Notes: generated by a model from the sequence alone, not told the origin. Shown: positions 18,112 through 28,434, counted from the stretch's first letter. The stretch is DNA of 64,000 nt from Caldisphaera lagunensis DSM 15908 (GCF_000317795.1 NC_019791.1:434001-498000); one strand, 5' to 3'. A program made the numbers and translations.

Positions 18112-18537
18112 ATGACAGAAAGAACTTTAGTATTGGTTAAACCTGATGGAGTCAAAAGGGGGTTAATTGGAGAAGTTATTTCTAGGTTTGAAAAGAAAGG
18201 ATTAAAACTAGTTGCTTTAAAAATGGTTAAATTTGATAGGACAAAAGGAGAAGAGTTCTATTCTGTGCATAAAGATAAAAGCTTCTTCTCGGATCTTGTA
18301 AATTTCATAACAAGTGGTCCAATAGTTGCAATGATATTAGAAGGGGATTCTGCTATATCTGTAGTTAGACTTATGATAGGAAGTACTGACGGAAGAAAAG
18401 CTCAACCAGGAACTATAAGAGGGGACTTTGCATTATCTATACAAGATAATGTGGTTCATGCAAGTGACTCTCAGGAAAGTTTTGAACGAGAATATAAGGT
18501 AATATTTAGAGATGAAGAGATAATCTCCAATTATTAA
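18112..18537 (+). CDS. ndk: Nucleoside diphosphate kinase
   Basis: A 141-residue enzyme that moves the gamma phosphate from ATP to NDPs. Evidence: N-terminal [17 protein letters not shown], and the active-site His 116 in NVVHASDS, preceded by [18 protein letters not shown] chose ATG 18112 because the upstream TTG GTG ACA (from 18097) contains the GGTGA Shine-Dalgarno. Length is normal. It stands alone, divergent from uS15. Confidence 0.96.
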   Translation: MTERTLVLVKPDGVKRGLIGEVISRFEKKGLKLVALKMVKFDRTKGEEFYSVHKDKSFFSDLVNFITSGPIVAMILEGDSAISVVRLMIGSTDGRKAQPGTIRGDFALSIQDNVVHASDSQESFEREYKVIFRDEEIISNY

Positions 18538-18669
18538 ATCAACATAAATAATTTTTAATAATTTAATTTTTAAATTCATGATTATGCTAAGAAATGTGTT
18601 TCATATCTAAAAAAAGCTTATAGAAAGAATTTCATTGAAACTTATTAAAGGAAAAATTTTTAATAATTA

Positions 18670-20532
18670 TTAACTGTTAATTTTTTTATCCAAAATATCC
18701 TTTATTTTTGATAAAAGCAAATTATATTCCTTAAAGCCTGAATTTTTCTTTATTTCAGCTATTTCTTTCAAAGTTAATAGCTCATCATTACTAATAACAT
18801 TCTTAAATTGAGAAACTAGTTTCATTGCGTGTTCAAGAGGAACATCGGTATAAATTTCATCACCTTCATTTGCATGCCTACCTATTAATATTTTCCCTTC
18901 AATAGAAATAGCAACTGCCTGCCCTACTTTAGCAAATTCAAGACTCTTGTCTTTATCTTTTATAGCCATAATTCTTCCTAACTCCTTGCCCTTTTCATTT
19001 ATTAAAGGATATCCTGGTTTTATAATACCCCCATTTACCTCTACTCCTACAATAGCGGGATCACTTCTCCTGAAAACATATCCTGGCAATATTTTGAATT
19101 TTCCTGGCCTTATTAAAGAATCTAATTCTTTTTGTAACTCTTCCCTCTTTAGATTTTCACTCCAATTTTCATATTCTTCTATTAAATGATATATAATATT
19201 ATTTTGTATGACCTTAACATTACTATTTGCCAATTCAGCTTCTGCTTCTGGCAATATTTTAACATTAAAGGCAATTATAACTCCCAATGACCTATTCTTT
19301 TTGGCCGTTAATGAAGCTTCTAATACATCAGATTTACTTATATTTCCAATATCAGCAACCCTAATTGGAATATTCATGCGTTTAAATGCTTCTATTAAAG
19401 CCTCCAGGGTTCCCAAAGTATCAGCTTTAATTATTATCCCATCCTTATCCGCTTTAAAAATGAGCTCTTTAACTTCGCTTTGTAATGTCTTGCTTAATTC
19501 ATTAGCCTCTTCAACACTGTTTGCAACATATATAGATGATCCAGCTAATGCATTTTCAAGGTCTGGGGCTGCAATTCTTACTCCTGCAGCTGCATAAACT
19601 TCTGATACATTAACAAATCTTGTACCTTTAGCTCTTAAATCGCTTAGAGGAGCTGGCATTAATAATGATCTCACATTTGTTATTATAGGCCCATTTTTGC
19701 CGTTTAAAACTATAATATCCCCAACTCTAATAATACCATCATATATTATTGTATCAATAACGGTGCCTAATCCTTCAGCTTCCTTAACTTCTAAAACTGA
19801 TCCTTTAGCTGGCCCTTCAGCAAATATCAACCTGTTTTTTAAATATTGTTGTGTAAGACCAGCTAAAACGGCAAGCAAGTCAGGTATACCTTCACCTGTT
19901 TTTGCTGAAACTGGAACAATTGCAACAGTTTTCGTAAAATCTTTGATTTTTGTATATAGCTCTGTCTGAAATCCTAATTCAGAGAATTTTGTAACTATAA
20001 TTCCATAAATAACTCTTTCAAGTTCTTCTTTGGCCCTTCTTGATTGATTTTGATACGAAACTACAAATGGTTGATCAGGGTTACTTTCCCAACCAGGTAG
20101 TCTGTCTATCTTATTTGCAGCAATTAGAAAAGGAACCTTTCTTGATTTAAGTAAATCTATAGCCTCAAACGTTTGATCTTGTAAACCTTTTGTTACATCT
20201 ATAACCAATATAGCAAAATCTGCAATACTGCCTCCCCTTTTTCTTAGATTTGAAAAAAGTTCATGACCTGGCGTATCTATAAATAGCAAACCTGGAATAG
20301 CTAATTTTATTGGGACAATCTTTTTGAGAGGTTCGGATATTTTTTCAATAACTGCAGAAGGTACTATACTTGCTCCTATGTGCTGGGTTATACCTCCAGC
20401 TTCCCTTGCAGCAATAGCAGTGCTTCTAATTTTATCCAAGAGAGAAGTCTTTCCATGATCAACATGGCCTAATACTACAACAATTGGTTGCCTTAATTTT
20501 TTTGTCTGACCTTGAGGTTGTACTTGACTCAT
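18670..20532 (-). CDS. infB: Translation initiation factor aIF5B (IF-2)
   Basis: A 620-residue GTPase that promotes subunit joining. The G domain holds the P-loop GHVDHGKTS (22-30), switch I region around GGITQHIGAS, G3 DTPGHELF, and G4 AANKIDRLPG. The rest matches domains II-IV (FNVKILPEAEAELANSNVKV; FRRSDPAIVGVEVNGGIIKPGY). No intein is present. The length is typical of the archaeal form without the long eukaryotic N terminus. Confidence 0.97.
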   Translation of the reverse strand: MSQVQPQGQTKKLRQPIVVVLGHVDHGKTSLLDKIRSTAIAAREAGGITQHIGASIVPSAVIEKISEPLKKIVPIKLAIPGLLFIDTPGHELFSNLRKRGGSIADFAILVIDVTKGLQDQTFEAIDLLKSRKVPFLIAANKIDRLPGWESNPDQPFVVSYQNQSRRAKEELERVIYGIIVTKFSELGFQTELYTKIKDFTKTVAIVPVSAKTGEGIPDLLAVLAGLTQQYLKNRLIFAEGPAKGSVLEVKEAEGLGTVIDTIIYDGIIRVGDIIVLNGKNGPIITNVRSLLMPAPLSDLRAKGTRFVNVSEVYAAAGVRIAAPDLENALAGSSIYVANSVEEANELSKTLQSEVKELIFKADKDGIIIKADTLGTLEALIEAFKRMNIPIRVADIGNISKSDVLEASLTAKKNRSLGVIIAFNVKILPEAEAELANSNVKVIQNNIIYHLIEEYENWSENLKREELQKELDSLIRPGKFKILPGYVFRRSDPAIVGVEVNGGIIKPGYPLINEKGKELGRIMAIKDKDKSLEFAKVGQAVAISIEGKILIGRHANEGDEIYTDVPLEHAMKLVSQFKNVISNDELLTLKEIAEIKKNSGFKEYNLLLSKIKDILDKKINS

Positions 20533-20630
20533 TTTGATTCCCTCTTATACAGAAACCCTTAAAGGTTTAATATAAAAATGCTTATAAAATTATTATAGTT
20601 TTTCTAATAATAAAATTAATTAAAAAATTT

Positions 20631-20951
20631 TTAGCTTAAATCTGCATTAAAATTAACTTTTTTCATATATTCAAGTTTTTCTATAATCTTTTCTGCCAAA
20701 GTAGATTCATTCTCTTCTAGAATAAACAGCCCATTTGCTCCATATAAGGTTTCTTCGCACCCTCCTATAGTAACAGTAAGCTTCGTTATAATATAATTAC
20801 TATATTTTGGAATATAGAAAAATAACGCAAATATTTTATTTTTATATTCTGATACAGAATAAAAACAAGTATTTTTATCTTCTATTGATGATACCTTTAA
20901 ACCTTTTTGCCTTAATATAGAAATTAAGGATTCAATCTTCCTCTTCATCAT
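20631..20951 (-). CDS. Hypothetical protein
   Basis: A protein of about 106 residues with alternating beta and helical segments (CFYSVSEYKNKIFALFFYIP, YIITKLTVTIGGC) and a charged C-terminal helix. I placed the start at ATG 20951, preceded by AGAAGGAA; a start at 20984 would overlap the upstream gene by 53 bases. It lies just upstream of aIF5B on the same strand and downstream of another small unknown. The family is not recognised. Confidence 0.6.
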   Translation of the reverse strand: MMKRKIESLISILRQKGLKVSSIEDKNTCFYSVSEYKNKIFALFFYIPKYSNYIITKLTVTIGGCEETLYGANGLFILEENESTLAEKIIEKLEYMKKVNFNADLS

Positions 20952-21156
20952 TTCCTTCTGACTCAACATCGATATCAACCTCACCTTCTTTATTAAAGTT
21001 ATTTACACAATCTAACTTTTCATTCCCAACAATTTCAGGAATTAATTCAAATCTCCTTATTATGTTGCATATGTTATCCCAAGGTACTACAGCCTTTTGT
21101 CCTGCTTCAGTTTCAATAAATGCTAAACTTCCTCTTTTTGTTATTCTTGCTTTCAT
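20932..21156 (-). CDS. Hypothetical small acidic protein
   Basis: A 74-residue protein with a basic N-terminal beta segment (KARITKRGSLAFIETEAGQK) and a strongly acidic tail (about 12 Asp/Glu in the last 17). The acidic end is often seen in archaeal proteins that bind basic partners. The ATG at 21156 is preferred over an upstream TTG. It overlaps the next gene by about 20 bases, so the pair is probably coupled. No recognised family. Confidence 0.6.
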   Translation of the reverse strand: MKARITKRGSLAFIETEAGQKAVVPWDNICNIIRRFELIPEIVGNEKLDCVNNFNKEGEVDIDVESEGNDEEED

Positions 21157-21397
21157 AGTCAATTAAAATTCCCCCATCAATTTTATATTTAGTATTTATT
21201 TTTAAGGCCACCTTTTTAAAGCTAGCTTTCCAAATTATTTTTATAAATTTACTCCTTAAATTTATTTTGCTTAAAGCATATTACAATTTTAAAAATCTAA
21301 AGGTTGAGAGAACTCAGCTTATTCTATAAATCTATTGATAAATTATTTTTAAATTTAAAATTTTAATATAAATTCATAAGAAATACAATTTTTAAAT

Positions 21398-22099
21398 TTA
21401 TGAATAACTTATTTCTACATTTAATTGAGCTAATGCTGTTTTTCTTCTTTCAGCCCTTGGATCTGGAATCATACGTCCTCTTACCGTTTTCTTTCTCCTT
21501 TCTCCTTCTTTTTCAGGATGAAAACCTGGAGGTCCTGATAAAAGTACCTTTTTTCTCACTGCCCCCGGAATACCTGGATGCATTGGAAAACCAGTAGCAT
21601 CGCTTCCTCCCTTTATTTTGAGCTTAATATTATTAAAACCTAATAGTTCTCCATCAAACTCATCACCAATTTCTAAACCAGATAGCCTTATCATTATATC
21701 CTCTGGGACTGCTAATTGCCAAGCTTTAGCTCTAAATGCTATCGCATCTGCTTCATTTGATCCTGCAATTTCTCCTAAAAGCTCATTGCTAACCCATACC
21801 TCATTTTCAGGAACTTTATCATCTTGAATGGTTTTTAATGGTACATTTGATTTTCCTCCTTCTTTTTTAATGGTAAGCGTCAAAACTCCTACTTCGTTTA
21901 ATTTAAGATCTTCAATTAATTTTTTGTTAACCTTCGCTTTTGGCAACTCTTTTCTCTCTTGTTCCTTAGTTTTTTTCATAGATTCATTTAATTTCAACTC
22001 ATTATCATCTACTCCTTTAACCTTTACACTAACTGTCTTATCTCCTGCTTTGGGATCAGATATAACAACCCTTAGTGGCGGTCTTTCTTCAGCTGGCAT
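21398..22099 (-). CDS. rps6e: Small-subunit ribosomal protein eS6
   Basis: A 233-residue protein whose C-terminal half (about 105-233) is eS6: ELLGFNNIKLKIKGGSDATGFPMH, then PGIPGAVRKKVLLSGPPGFHP and the basic GERRKKTVRGRMIPDPRAER. The first 100 residues are an extension rich in Lys, Glu and Val (MKKTKEQERKELPKAKVNKK) that most euryarchaeal eS6 lack but crenarchaeal ones carry. A GAGGG motif lies further upstream of ATG 22099. The 235-base region upstream of 21398 holds nothing I can name. Confidence 0.92.
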   Translation of the reverse strand: MPAEERPPLRVVISDPKAGDKTVSVKVKGVDDNELKLNESMKKTKEQERKELPKAKVNKKLIEDLKLNEVGVLTLTIKKEGGKSNVPLKTIQDDKVPENEVWVSNELLGEIAGSNEADAIAFRAKAWQLAVPEDIMIRLSGLEIGDEFDGELLGFNNIKLKIKGGSDATGFPMHPGIPGAVRKKVLLSGPPGFHPEKEGERRKKTVRGRMIPDPRAERRKTALAQLNVEISYS

Positions 22100-22289
22100 G
22101 TTTTATACACCTTCTTGCTCCCTCTGAAAATCATTCTTCGGTAGTTTTAAATCCTTTTGCTATCATTATTCCATAAAAATATTATTTTAAAACTAGATAC
22201 CCATCTTTACGAATAAGTTTTCTAGTTTAAAGATAATTAATTTTTAATTATAAAAACAATATTTTGATCTTATTGATAAATTAACAAAA

Positions 22290-22616
22290 TTAATCCTCAT
22301 GCAGTGTGACCTTAACATCCGCCTTAACTTTCTCTGATGAAAATGGTGGGATAGAGTTTCCTAAATCAATTGCTATAGAAACTTGATTTCCAGTATCATC
22401 AGTTATCTTTACCTCTGCAATATATGTCGTTTCAGGTCCTCCTGATTCGAAGACTTTCATCAAAGATTCATACAACCTTGATATAGCCATTTGGAAAGTT
22501 ACAGGGCTTGACAAATCCTCTGGTTTTAGGGTCAAAGTTGCAAAATTCTTAAATACTCTGCCAATTTTGGCTTCTCCTTTAAACTCTTTGACCACAACAG
22601 GCTTTTCTTCTGACAT
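22290..22616 (-). CDS. Hypothetical conserved-looking protein
   Basis: A 108-residue protein starting at ATG 22616 (the longer frame to 22694 adds an unlikely hydrophobic leader). It has beta-strand segments KPVVVKEFKGEAKIGRVFKN and TTYIAEVKITDDTGNQVSIAIDL around a central helix FQMAISRLYESLMKVF, ending in an acidic tail. No metal or catalytic motif. It is divergent from LeuRS. The family is not recognised. Confidence 0.6.
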   Translation of the reverse strand: MSEEKPVVVKEFKGEAKIGRVFKNFATLTLKPEDLSSPVTFQMAISRLYESLMKVFESGGPETTYIAEVKITDDTGNQVSIAIDLGNSIPPFSSEKVKADVKVTLHED

Positions 22617-22923
22617 AATTTTCACCGGAATAACTATAGTTGTTAGATTTAATATGTTTATGTCTGCAAAGATGATGTCAAAAAGCAAAGTCATATAGAA
22701 AGGTAAGCTATATAATGTATCACCTATAATGAATTATTTCTATCTAATTATTTTAAGATTATTTGATATCCTAACTTAATGAACTTTTACCTTTTTTGAT
22801 CATATGAACAGCAATTATATGAAAAATTTTAAATCCAGGTTTAATACTTGAATACTTTACTAGGTTAAAAGCTGAGAAAACTTTTAGGCAACAACATTAA
22901 CCCAAAAGAACAGAGTGAAAAAA

Positions 22924-25794
22924 ATGGAAGACAAAAACGAAATAATAAATAATTTAAAAGAAATTGAAAGCAAATGGCAAAATAAATGGAGTGAAAGCAA
23001 AATATTTGAAGCTAATCCTGACGAAAACAAAAAGAAATTCTTTATTACATTTCCATTCCCTTACATGAACGGATTACCACATTTGGGAAGCGCTTTTACC
23101 ATACTAAGAGTTGATGTAATGGCTAGATACAAAAGAATGAGAGGATATAATGTTTTGTTTCCTCAGGGTTGGCATGCAACTGGTGGGCCAATAGTTGCAT
23201 CTGCGAGAAGAATTAAAGAAAATGACACAAAGAAAATCCAAGAACTTAAAAGCATGGGAGTTCCAGATGAATTAATCAAAAATTTTGAGGAACCATCATA
23301 TTGGGTTTATTATTTTACAAATGAATGGGAAAAAGATTTAAAAAGATATGGCCTAAGCATTGATTGGAGAAGAAAGTTCTTTACAACAAACCTTAATCCT
23401 TATTTTAGTAAATTTGTTGAATGGCAATATTATAAACTAAGAGAAAGAAATTATGTTACAAAAGGAAGCCACCCAGTAGTATGGTGCCCTAAGGAAAAGA
23501 AAGTTGTAGGAGATCATGATAGACCTGATGAATATGCTGGTATAGGCCCGATTGATGCAACAATTATAAAGTTTAAGATGGAAGATGGAAAAATCATTCC
23601 TACTTTGACTTATAGACCTGAAACGATATTTGGAGTAACAAATATATGGATAAATAAAGATTACATGTATAATATAGCTGAAATTGATGGGGAAATATGG
23701 ATAATAAACGACTATATGGCTGAAGAGTTAGCTGATCAGAAACATGAAGTTAAATTAATACAAAAAATAAATGGGAAAGAATTAATAGGAAAATATGCCA
23801 TAAATCCAATTAACAATAAAAAAGTATTAATCCTACCAGCGGAATTCGTTATCCCTGATGAAGGTACAGGCATAGTTATGAGCGTTCCAGCCCATGCACC
23901 ATATGACTATGTAGCGCTTGAAGATCTTAAAATCAATAAAAAATTAATCAAAGAACTTAATCTAAATGAAGAAGAAATTAACAAATTGACACCCATACAA
24001 ATCATAAAAACAGCAGAATTTAAAGATATACCTGCAAAGGAAATTACAAAAAAGCTTGGTATAAAGAATCAAAATAATGTAGAGCTATTAGAAAAAGCTA
24101 CAAAGGAGCTTTATGCGAAGGAGTTCTATAACGGAATTATGTACAATGTTGATAGTAAATATACAAATCTAAAGGTTAATGAAGCAAAAGAATTGATAGC
24201 AAGTGATTTAAGAAACGAAAATAAAGCGTTAAAAGTTTACACACTTCCTTCAAAAGTCTATTGTAGATGTGGAGCAAGGACTCATATAAAATTCGTAGAA
24301 AACCAATGGTTTTTGTTATATAGTAATGAAGAGTGGAAAAGCAAAGCAAGGGAAATTGTTAAAAATATGAATTTCTATCCAGAATCCGCAAAGGATGATT
24401 TCCTAAGACTAGTTGATTGGCTTAATGACTGGGCATGCACACATATGAATGAGCTTGGAACACCATTGCCCTGGGATAAAAATTGGGTAATAGAAAGCCT
24501 TAGCGATTCAACCATATATATGGCATATTATACAATTTCTCACTTTATTCAAAATAAAGTTGATCCATCAAATCTTATTCCAGAGCTTTTTGATTACATA
24601 TTTTTGGGTATAGGAGATTTAGATGAGATATCAAAAAAGACTCATTTAGATAAAAATTTCATAGAAAGCATGAGAAAAGAATTTTTGTATTGGTATCCAG
24701 TTGACTTAAGAATTAGTGGGAAAGATCTAATACAAAATCATTTGCTATTTTTCATCTACCATCATGCTGCAATATTTGATAAGGAAAGATGGCCTAAGGG
24801 AATTGGTATAAATGGCTGGGTTTTATTAAATGGAGAAAAGATGGCAAAAAGCAAAGGGAACTTCTTGCTTTTAAGAGATGCATTAAACAAATGGGGTGCA
24901 GATGTAACAAGATGGTCTGAAATAATGGCTGGGGCTGATCCTGGATATGATGATGCAAACTTTGAATCTTCTTTGGTTGAAAATGCAATAGAAGAGCTTA
25001 ACACATGGCTTAATTTTGTGAAAAATAATTACAATAAGGGAAGAGATTATAGACTCAGTTTAGATTATTGGTTTGAAAGCATAATTAATAGCACAATAAA
25101 AGAAGTTACAGAAGACATGGAAAAAACGAGATTTAAGAGCGCTCTTATAAAGTCATATTATTATCTTAAGAATAAATACAAATGGTATCTAACTAGATCA
25201 AATGTACCAAATAAAGAAGTTGTTAACAAATACTTAGAGACTGTTACTTTAATGATTGCCCCAATTGCACCCCATGTTGCTGAAGAAGCATGGCATTTAA
25301 TGGGACATAATGATTTTGTTTCTCTTCACTCATGGCCAGAAGCAGATGAAAGCAAAATTAACAAAGACTATGAAAAGAGTGAAGAGTTAATAGAAAAAAT
25401 AATCAACGATTCAAAAGAACTAATCAGCTTAATAGGCGATGCAAAGAAAGTCCATATAATAATAGCATCTCCATGGAAATATGAACTTTTCAATGATGCC
25501 AAAAGCAAAATGAAAAATAAATCATTAAAAGAATTAAGAAGTGAGCTGATTAAAAATGATTATAAAGTAGAAAAAGGCAAGGTAGCGAAAGTTATTGATA
25601 TGATATCTAAATATCCTGAGCTTTTAGAGAATTACATATCAAGAGATCTTGAAATAAAATCCATCCAAGAATCTAAGGACTTTCTTGAAAAAGAGCTTAA
25701 TAAGGAAATCAGTATAGCTTTAGAAGAAAATAGCAACTTACCGAGAAGCGATCTAGCATTACCTGGAAGACCTGCCCTTTATTTGGAAAAATAA
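22924..25794 (+). CDS. leuS: Leucyl-tRNA synthetase
   Basis: A class I synthetase of about 956 residues. It has the HIGH-like PHLGSA in FPFPYMNGLPHLGSAFT, the KMSKS-like KMAKSKGN (K639 onward), the RPETIFGVTNIW editing (CP1) region and the archaeal/eukaryotic insertion around DKQ..HPVVWCPKEKKV. The anticodon-binding helices end in PGRPALYLEK. I chose ATG 22924 over GTG 22915 because GAGTGA before it is the Shine-Dalgarno. Confidence 0.96.
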   Translation: MEDKNEIINNLKEIESKWQNKWSESKIFEANPDENKKKFFITFPFPYMNGLPHLGSAFTILRVDVMARYKRMRGYNVLFPQGWHATGGPIVASARRIKENDTKKIQELKSMGVPDELIKNFEEPSYWVYYFTNEWEKDLKRYGLSIDWRRKFFTTNLNPYFSKFVEWQYYKLRERNYVTKGSHPVVWCPKEKKVVGDHDRPDEYAGIGPIDATIIKFKMEDGKIIPTLTYRPETIFGVTNIWINKDYMYNIAEIDGEIWIINDYMAEELADQKHEVKLIQKINGKELIGKYAINPINNKKVLILPAEFVIPDEGTGIVMSVPAHAPYDYVALEDLKINKKLIKELNLNEEEINKLTPIQIIKTAEFKDIPAKEITKKLGIKNQNNVELLEKATKELYAKEFYNGIMYNVDSKYTNLKVNEAKELIASDLRNENKALKVYTLPSKVYCRCGARTHIKFVENQWFLLYSNEEWKSKAREIVKNMNFYPESAKDDFLRLVDWLNDWACTHMNELGTPLPWDKNWVIESLSDSTIYMAYYTISHFIQNKVDPSNLIPELFDYIFLGIGDLDEISKKTHLDKNFIESMRKEFLYWYPVDLRISGKDLIQNHLLFFIYHHAAIFDKERWPKGIGINGWVLLNGEKMAKSKGNFLLLRDALNKWGADVTRWSEIMAGADPGYDDANFESSLVENAIEELNTWLNFVKNNYNKGRDYRLSLDYWFESIINSTIKEVTEDMEKTRFKSALIKSYYYLKNKYKWYLTRSNVPNKEVVNKYLETVTLMIAPIAPHVAEEAWHLMGHNDFVSLHSWPEADESKINKDYEKSEELIEKIINDSKELISLIGDAKKVHIIIASPWKYELFNDAKSKMKNKSLKELRSELIKNDYKVEKGKVAKVIDMISKYPELLENYISRDLEIKSIQESKDFLEKELNKEISIALEENSNLPRSDLALPGRPALYLEK

Positions 25795-25811
25795 TTTTGT
25801 GCTTTTATTGA

Positions 25812-25848
25812 ATTTTCATGCCTAACTAAATTACAACGTAATGAAAAT
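25812..25848. repeat. Inverted repeat in the leuS 3' region
   Basis: Perfect arms ATTTTCAT (25812-25819) and ATGAAAAT (25841-25848), spaced by 21 bases, just after the leuS stop. They could form a weak hairpin in the mRNA. No T-tract follows, so calling it a terminator would be speculative. Confidence 0.4.
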
Positions 25849-25929
25849 CCACATCTTTTAGGTTCAGATATTATTATAAGATAATTTTATAAGTTATTTA
25901 AGTCTTCTATAAATTTAAAGGTCAGAAAA

Positions 25930-26460
25930 ATGAGTAAAATTGATGAATTAATATATTCTCTTAATAGCATTGCGAGAAGCGGATGGATGATAAAAGGAAT
26001 AGAACCATGCAAAGCTGAGACTGTTTCACAACATCTATTTGCATCCTCATTAATAGCATTAGAGATATCATCAAAACTAAATAATGTAGATAAATATAAA
26101 GCAGCATCAATTGCTTTGATACATGATATTGGTGAGGCAATAATTGGTGATATAAGTAAGACTGCCAACATAGATAAATCTAAATCAGAAAAAGATGCAA
26201 TAAATAGCTTAGATATAAACAATGAAATAAAGAAACTATACTACGAGTTTGAATCTAGTAATACTATAGAAGGCATTATTGCTAAGATTTCAGATTTATT
26301 ATCTACATACATCATTTCTCTTAAATATGAAAGAGAAGGCTATAATGTAAACAGCATTAAAGATAATGTTAAAGAAGAAATAATTAATCTATCAAAGAAA
26401 TACAACTTAGAAAATATTATAATAGATTTCTTAAAAGGATTAGACAAAACTAACAAATAA
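25930..26460 (+). CDS. HD-domain hydrolase (YfbR/HDDC2-like)
   Basis: A 176-residue protein with the HD phosphohydrolase signature: His in SQHLFASSLIALEI, HD in ALIHDIGEAIIGDI, and a late Asp in IAKISDLLSTYI. The N-terminal RSGWMIKGIEPCKAETV segment is typical of YfbR/HDDC2-type 5'-deoxynucleotidases, which trim dNMPs. Substrate is not provable here. It precedes a gene pair at 26492 with only 31 bases between. Confidence 0.82.
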   Translation: MSKIDELIYSLNSIARSGWMIKGIEPCKAETVSQHLFASSLIALEISSKLNNVDKYKAASIALIHDIGEAIIGDISKTANIDKSKSEKDAINSLDINNEIKKLYYEFESSNTIEGIIAKISDLLSTYIISLKYEREGYNVNSIKDNVKEEIINLSKKYNLENIIIDFLKGLDKTNK

Positions 26461-26491
26461 AATTAAGACTTTCAGAGTATACATTAAAAGG

Positions 26492-27364
26492 ATGGGCATA
26501 ATGAGTGACAAGAAAACATTAAATCTTCCAGTATCAGCGATAGGAATTAGCACTCCAGAAGCTTTATCCCTATATCATTATTTATCGGGGGGTAAAGTAA
26601 TGCATATTTTATTACCATCGACTAAACCTATAAGGTGTAAGGATTTCGATATATGCGAAATTTATAAATCTAACTTTGAGAATCTAAGAGAAATTAATAT
26701 TTCTAGTATAGATAATCTAATTAATAAGTGGGGGGCCGATGGGTTAATATTAGAAGGCTGTGATATAAAAAATCTAATTAATGATGAACTATTAGATAAT
26801 ATTAAAAAACAATTAAATATACCTATAGGAATCAGAATTGCTGAACCAATAAATTTATACAATATTGATTTTATAGTTTATGATCATTTTTTGGATTATT
26901 ATACAAATATTGATTTTATAAATTATATTAATAATTTTAACAAATATAATTCATGGATAGAAGTACAGTTATATTATAAAGAACCATTATTAGAAAAATT
27001 TTTACCTTTAGTAAAAGTTGTAGGCAAAAAGGAAATACCAGTTCACATCTATTTGCTTGATAATAAAGGAGGAGGTGCTGTAAGGGAGTTATATAATGAG
27101 CTCAAAAAAGTAAATCCATATGTTTATATCCATGTTAATCTATACGGCGAGTATATAACCTACTGTTATAACTGTAAAAAACCGGTAGCATATAGAGAAG
27201 AAGGTGTACTATTAGATTTGGAATTAAAAGGAAACCATTGTTGGAATTGTGGTGTTGAGCTACCATTTAATAAAGTAATATCTAAAAAAACTGATAAAAT
27301 GTTTGGTAGAATAAGCAATGGTGATATAATTTGGTACGACCCGAGAGCGATTCAGCTAGATTAA
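26492..27364 (+). CDS. AmrS-linked protein with C-terminal zinc ribbon
   Basis: A 290-residue protein of unrecognised name. Residues 1-215 look like an alpha/beta (TIM-barrel- or Rossmann-like) fold with repeated beta-strand/helix units (GADGLILEGCDIKNL, IPIGIRIAEPINLYNIDFIV). The C-terminal part has two Cys pairs, CYNC (about 225-228) and CWNC (about 248-251), a zinc ribbon. Its end overlaps the start of the radical SAM gene by 34 bases, which suggests the two act together. MEMO1-like motifs are not evident. Confidence 0.6.
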   Translation: MGIMSDKKTLNLPVSAIGISTPEALSLYHYLSGGKVMHILLPSTKPIRCKDFDICEIYKSNFENLREINISSIDNLINKWGADGLILEGCDIKNLINDELLDNIKKQLNIPIGIRIAEPINLYNIDFIVYDHFLDYYTNIDFINYINNFNKYNSWIEVQLYYKEPLLEKFLPLVKVVGKKEIPVHIYLLDNKGGGAVRELYNELKKVNPYVYIHVNLYGEYITYCYNCKKPVAYREEGVLLDLELKGNHCWNCGVELPFNKVISKKTDKMFGRISNGDIIWYDPRAIQLD

Positions 27365-28434
27365 AGAGTCATATAAGAATTGCTAAGTTTTGGACAACAT
27401 TAAATGATAAACAAAACTGGGTTAAATGCAACCTATGCCATAGAAGATGCCTAATTGCACCCAATGCGTGGGGTGTTTGTGGAGTAAGAAAAAATATTGA
27501 TGGAAAACTATATACAATGGTTTATGGTTTATTGACTGCAGAAAATGCTGATCCTATAGAAAAGAAACCCTTAATGCATTTTAATCCAGGAAGCACAGTT
27601 TTAAGTATATCAACAGTTGGATGTGATTTCTTTTGTGCATTTTGCCAAAATTGGGAAATTAGTCAAAGCAGGCTAGAAAAAGGACTTTATGGCGAAAGAA
27701 AAGAACCAGAAGAAATAATAAGAGATGCAATAAACATTAAAGCTGATGGTATTTCCTATACATATAATGAACCTACCATAATGTATGAATTTATGTATGA
27801 TACAGCAAGCTTAGCAAAGAAAAATGACCTATTCAATACAATGGTCACCAATGGTTATATGACGCCCGAGGCTGTTGATGATATTGGAAATTTAATGGAT
27901 GCCGCTACAGTTGATTTTAAAGGGGGAGGAAATAAGGAATTTTACAGAAAATACATGGGAGTACCAAACCCAGAACCCATTTTAGAAACATTAAAAGCTA
28001 TGAAAGATAAGAAAATTTGGATTGAAATAACCAACTTAGTTGTTCCAAAAGTTGGAGATAAAGATGAAGATATTAAGAAATTAGCTAAATGGATTGTTGA
28101 AAATTTGGGTGATAATGTTCCATTCCATCTTCTCAGATTCCATCCAGATTATAAAATGCTTGACAGCGAAGATACGCCAGTTAAAACATTAGAAAGGCTT
28201 GCAAACATAGCAAAAAATGAAGGTCTTAAATATGTATATATTGGTAATGTACCCGGTCATCAAATGGAACACACATATTGCCCAAAATGCGGTTATCCTT
28301 TAATAGAAAGGTATGGATTCTATATAACTGCATGGAGACTTACAGACGATAATAGATGTCCAAGATGTGGAACAAAGATTGATATAGTGGGTAAGAAAAG
28401 AAGTTCAAGCCCATTTTCTTTATCTTTACTATAA
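27331..28434 (+). CDS. amrS: AmmeMemoRadiSam-type radical SAM enzyme (AmrS)
   Basis: A 367-residue protein of the AmrS branch (PflA-like). The radical SAM cluster motif is C98-x3-C102-x2-C105 (CDFFCAFC), followed by GISYTYNEPTIMYEF and GVP..PILETLKAM. Extra Cys at 33, 36, 40 and 50 and a C-terminal ribbon (CPKC, CPRC) add metal sites. TTG 27331 is supported by GGTGAT at 27320-27325. Its reaction is not established in archaea; the neighbour at 26492 is a likely partner. Confidence 0.88.
   Translation: MVRPESDSARLKSHIRIAKFWTTLNDKQNWVKCNLCHRRCLIAPNAWGVCGVRKNIDGKLYTMVYGLLTAENADPIEKKPLMHFNPGSTVLSISTVGCDFFCAFCQNWEISQSRLEKGLYGERKEPEEIIRDAINIKADGISYTYNEPTIMYEFMYDTASLAKKNDLFNTMVTNGYMTPEAVDDIGNLMDAATVDFKGGGNKEFYRKYMGVPNPEPILETLKAMKDKKIWIEITNLVVPKVGDKDEDIKKLAKWIVENLGDNVPFHLLRFHPDYKMLDSEDTPVKTLERLANIAKNEGLKYVYIGNVPGHQMEHTYCPKCGYPLIERYGFYITAWRLTDDNRCPRCGTKIDIVGKKRSSSPFSLSLL

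Noticed and set aside
22617-22694. Hydrophobic leader of the gene at 22290
   Set aside because: The longer frame adds a low-quality AT-rich segment; ATG 22616 begins the charged, structured part.
24762-25004. Open frames on the minus strand inside leuS
   Set aside because: They are shadows of a highly conserved gene and show no ribosome site or family pattern.
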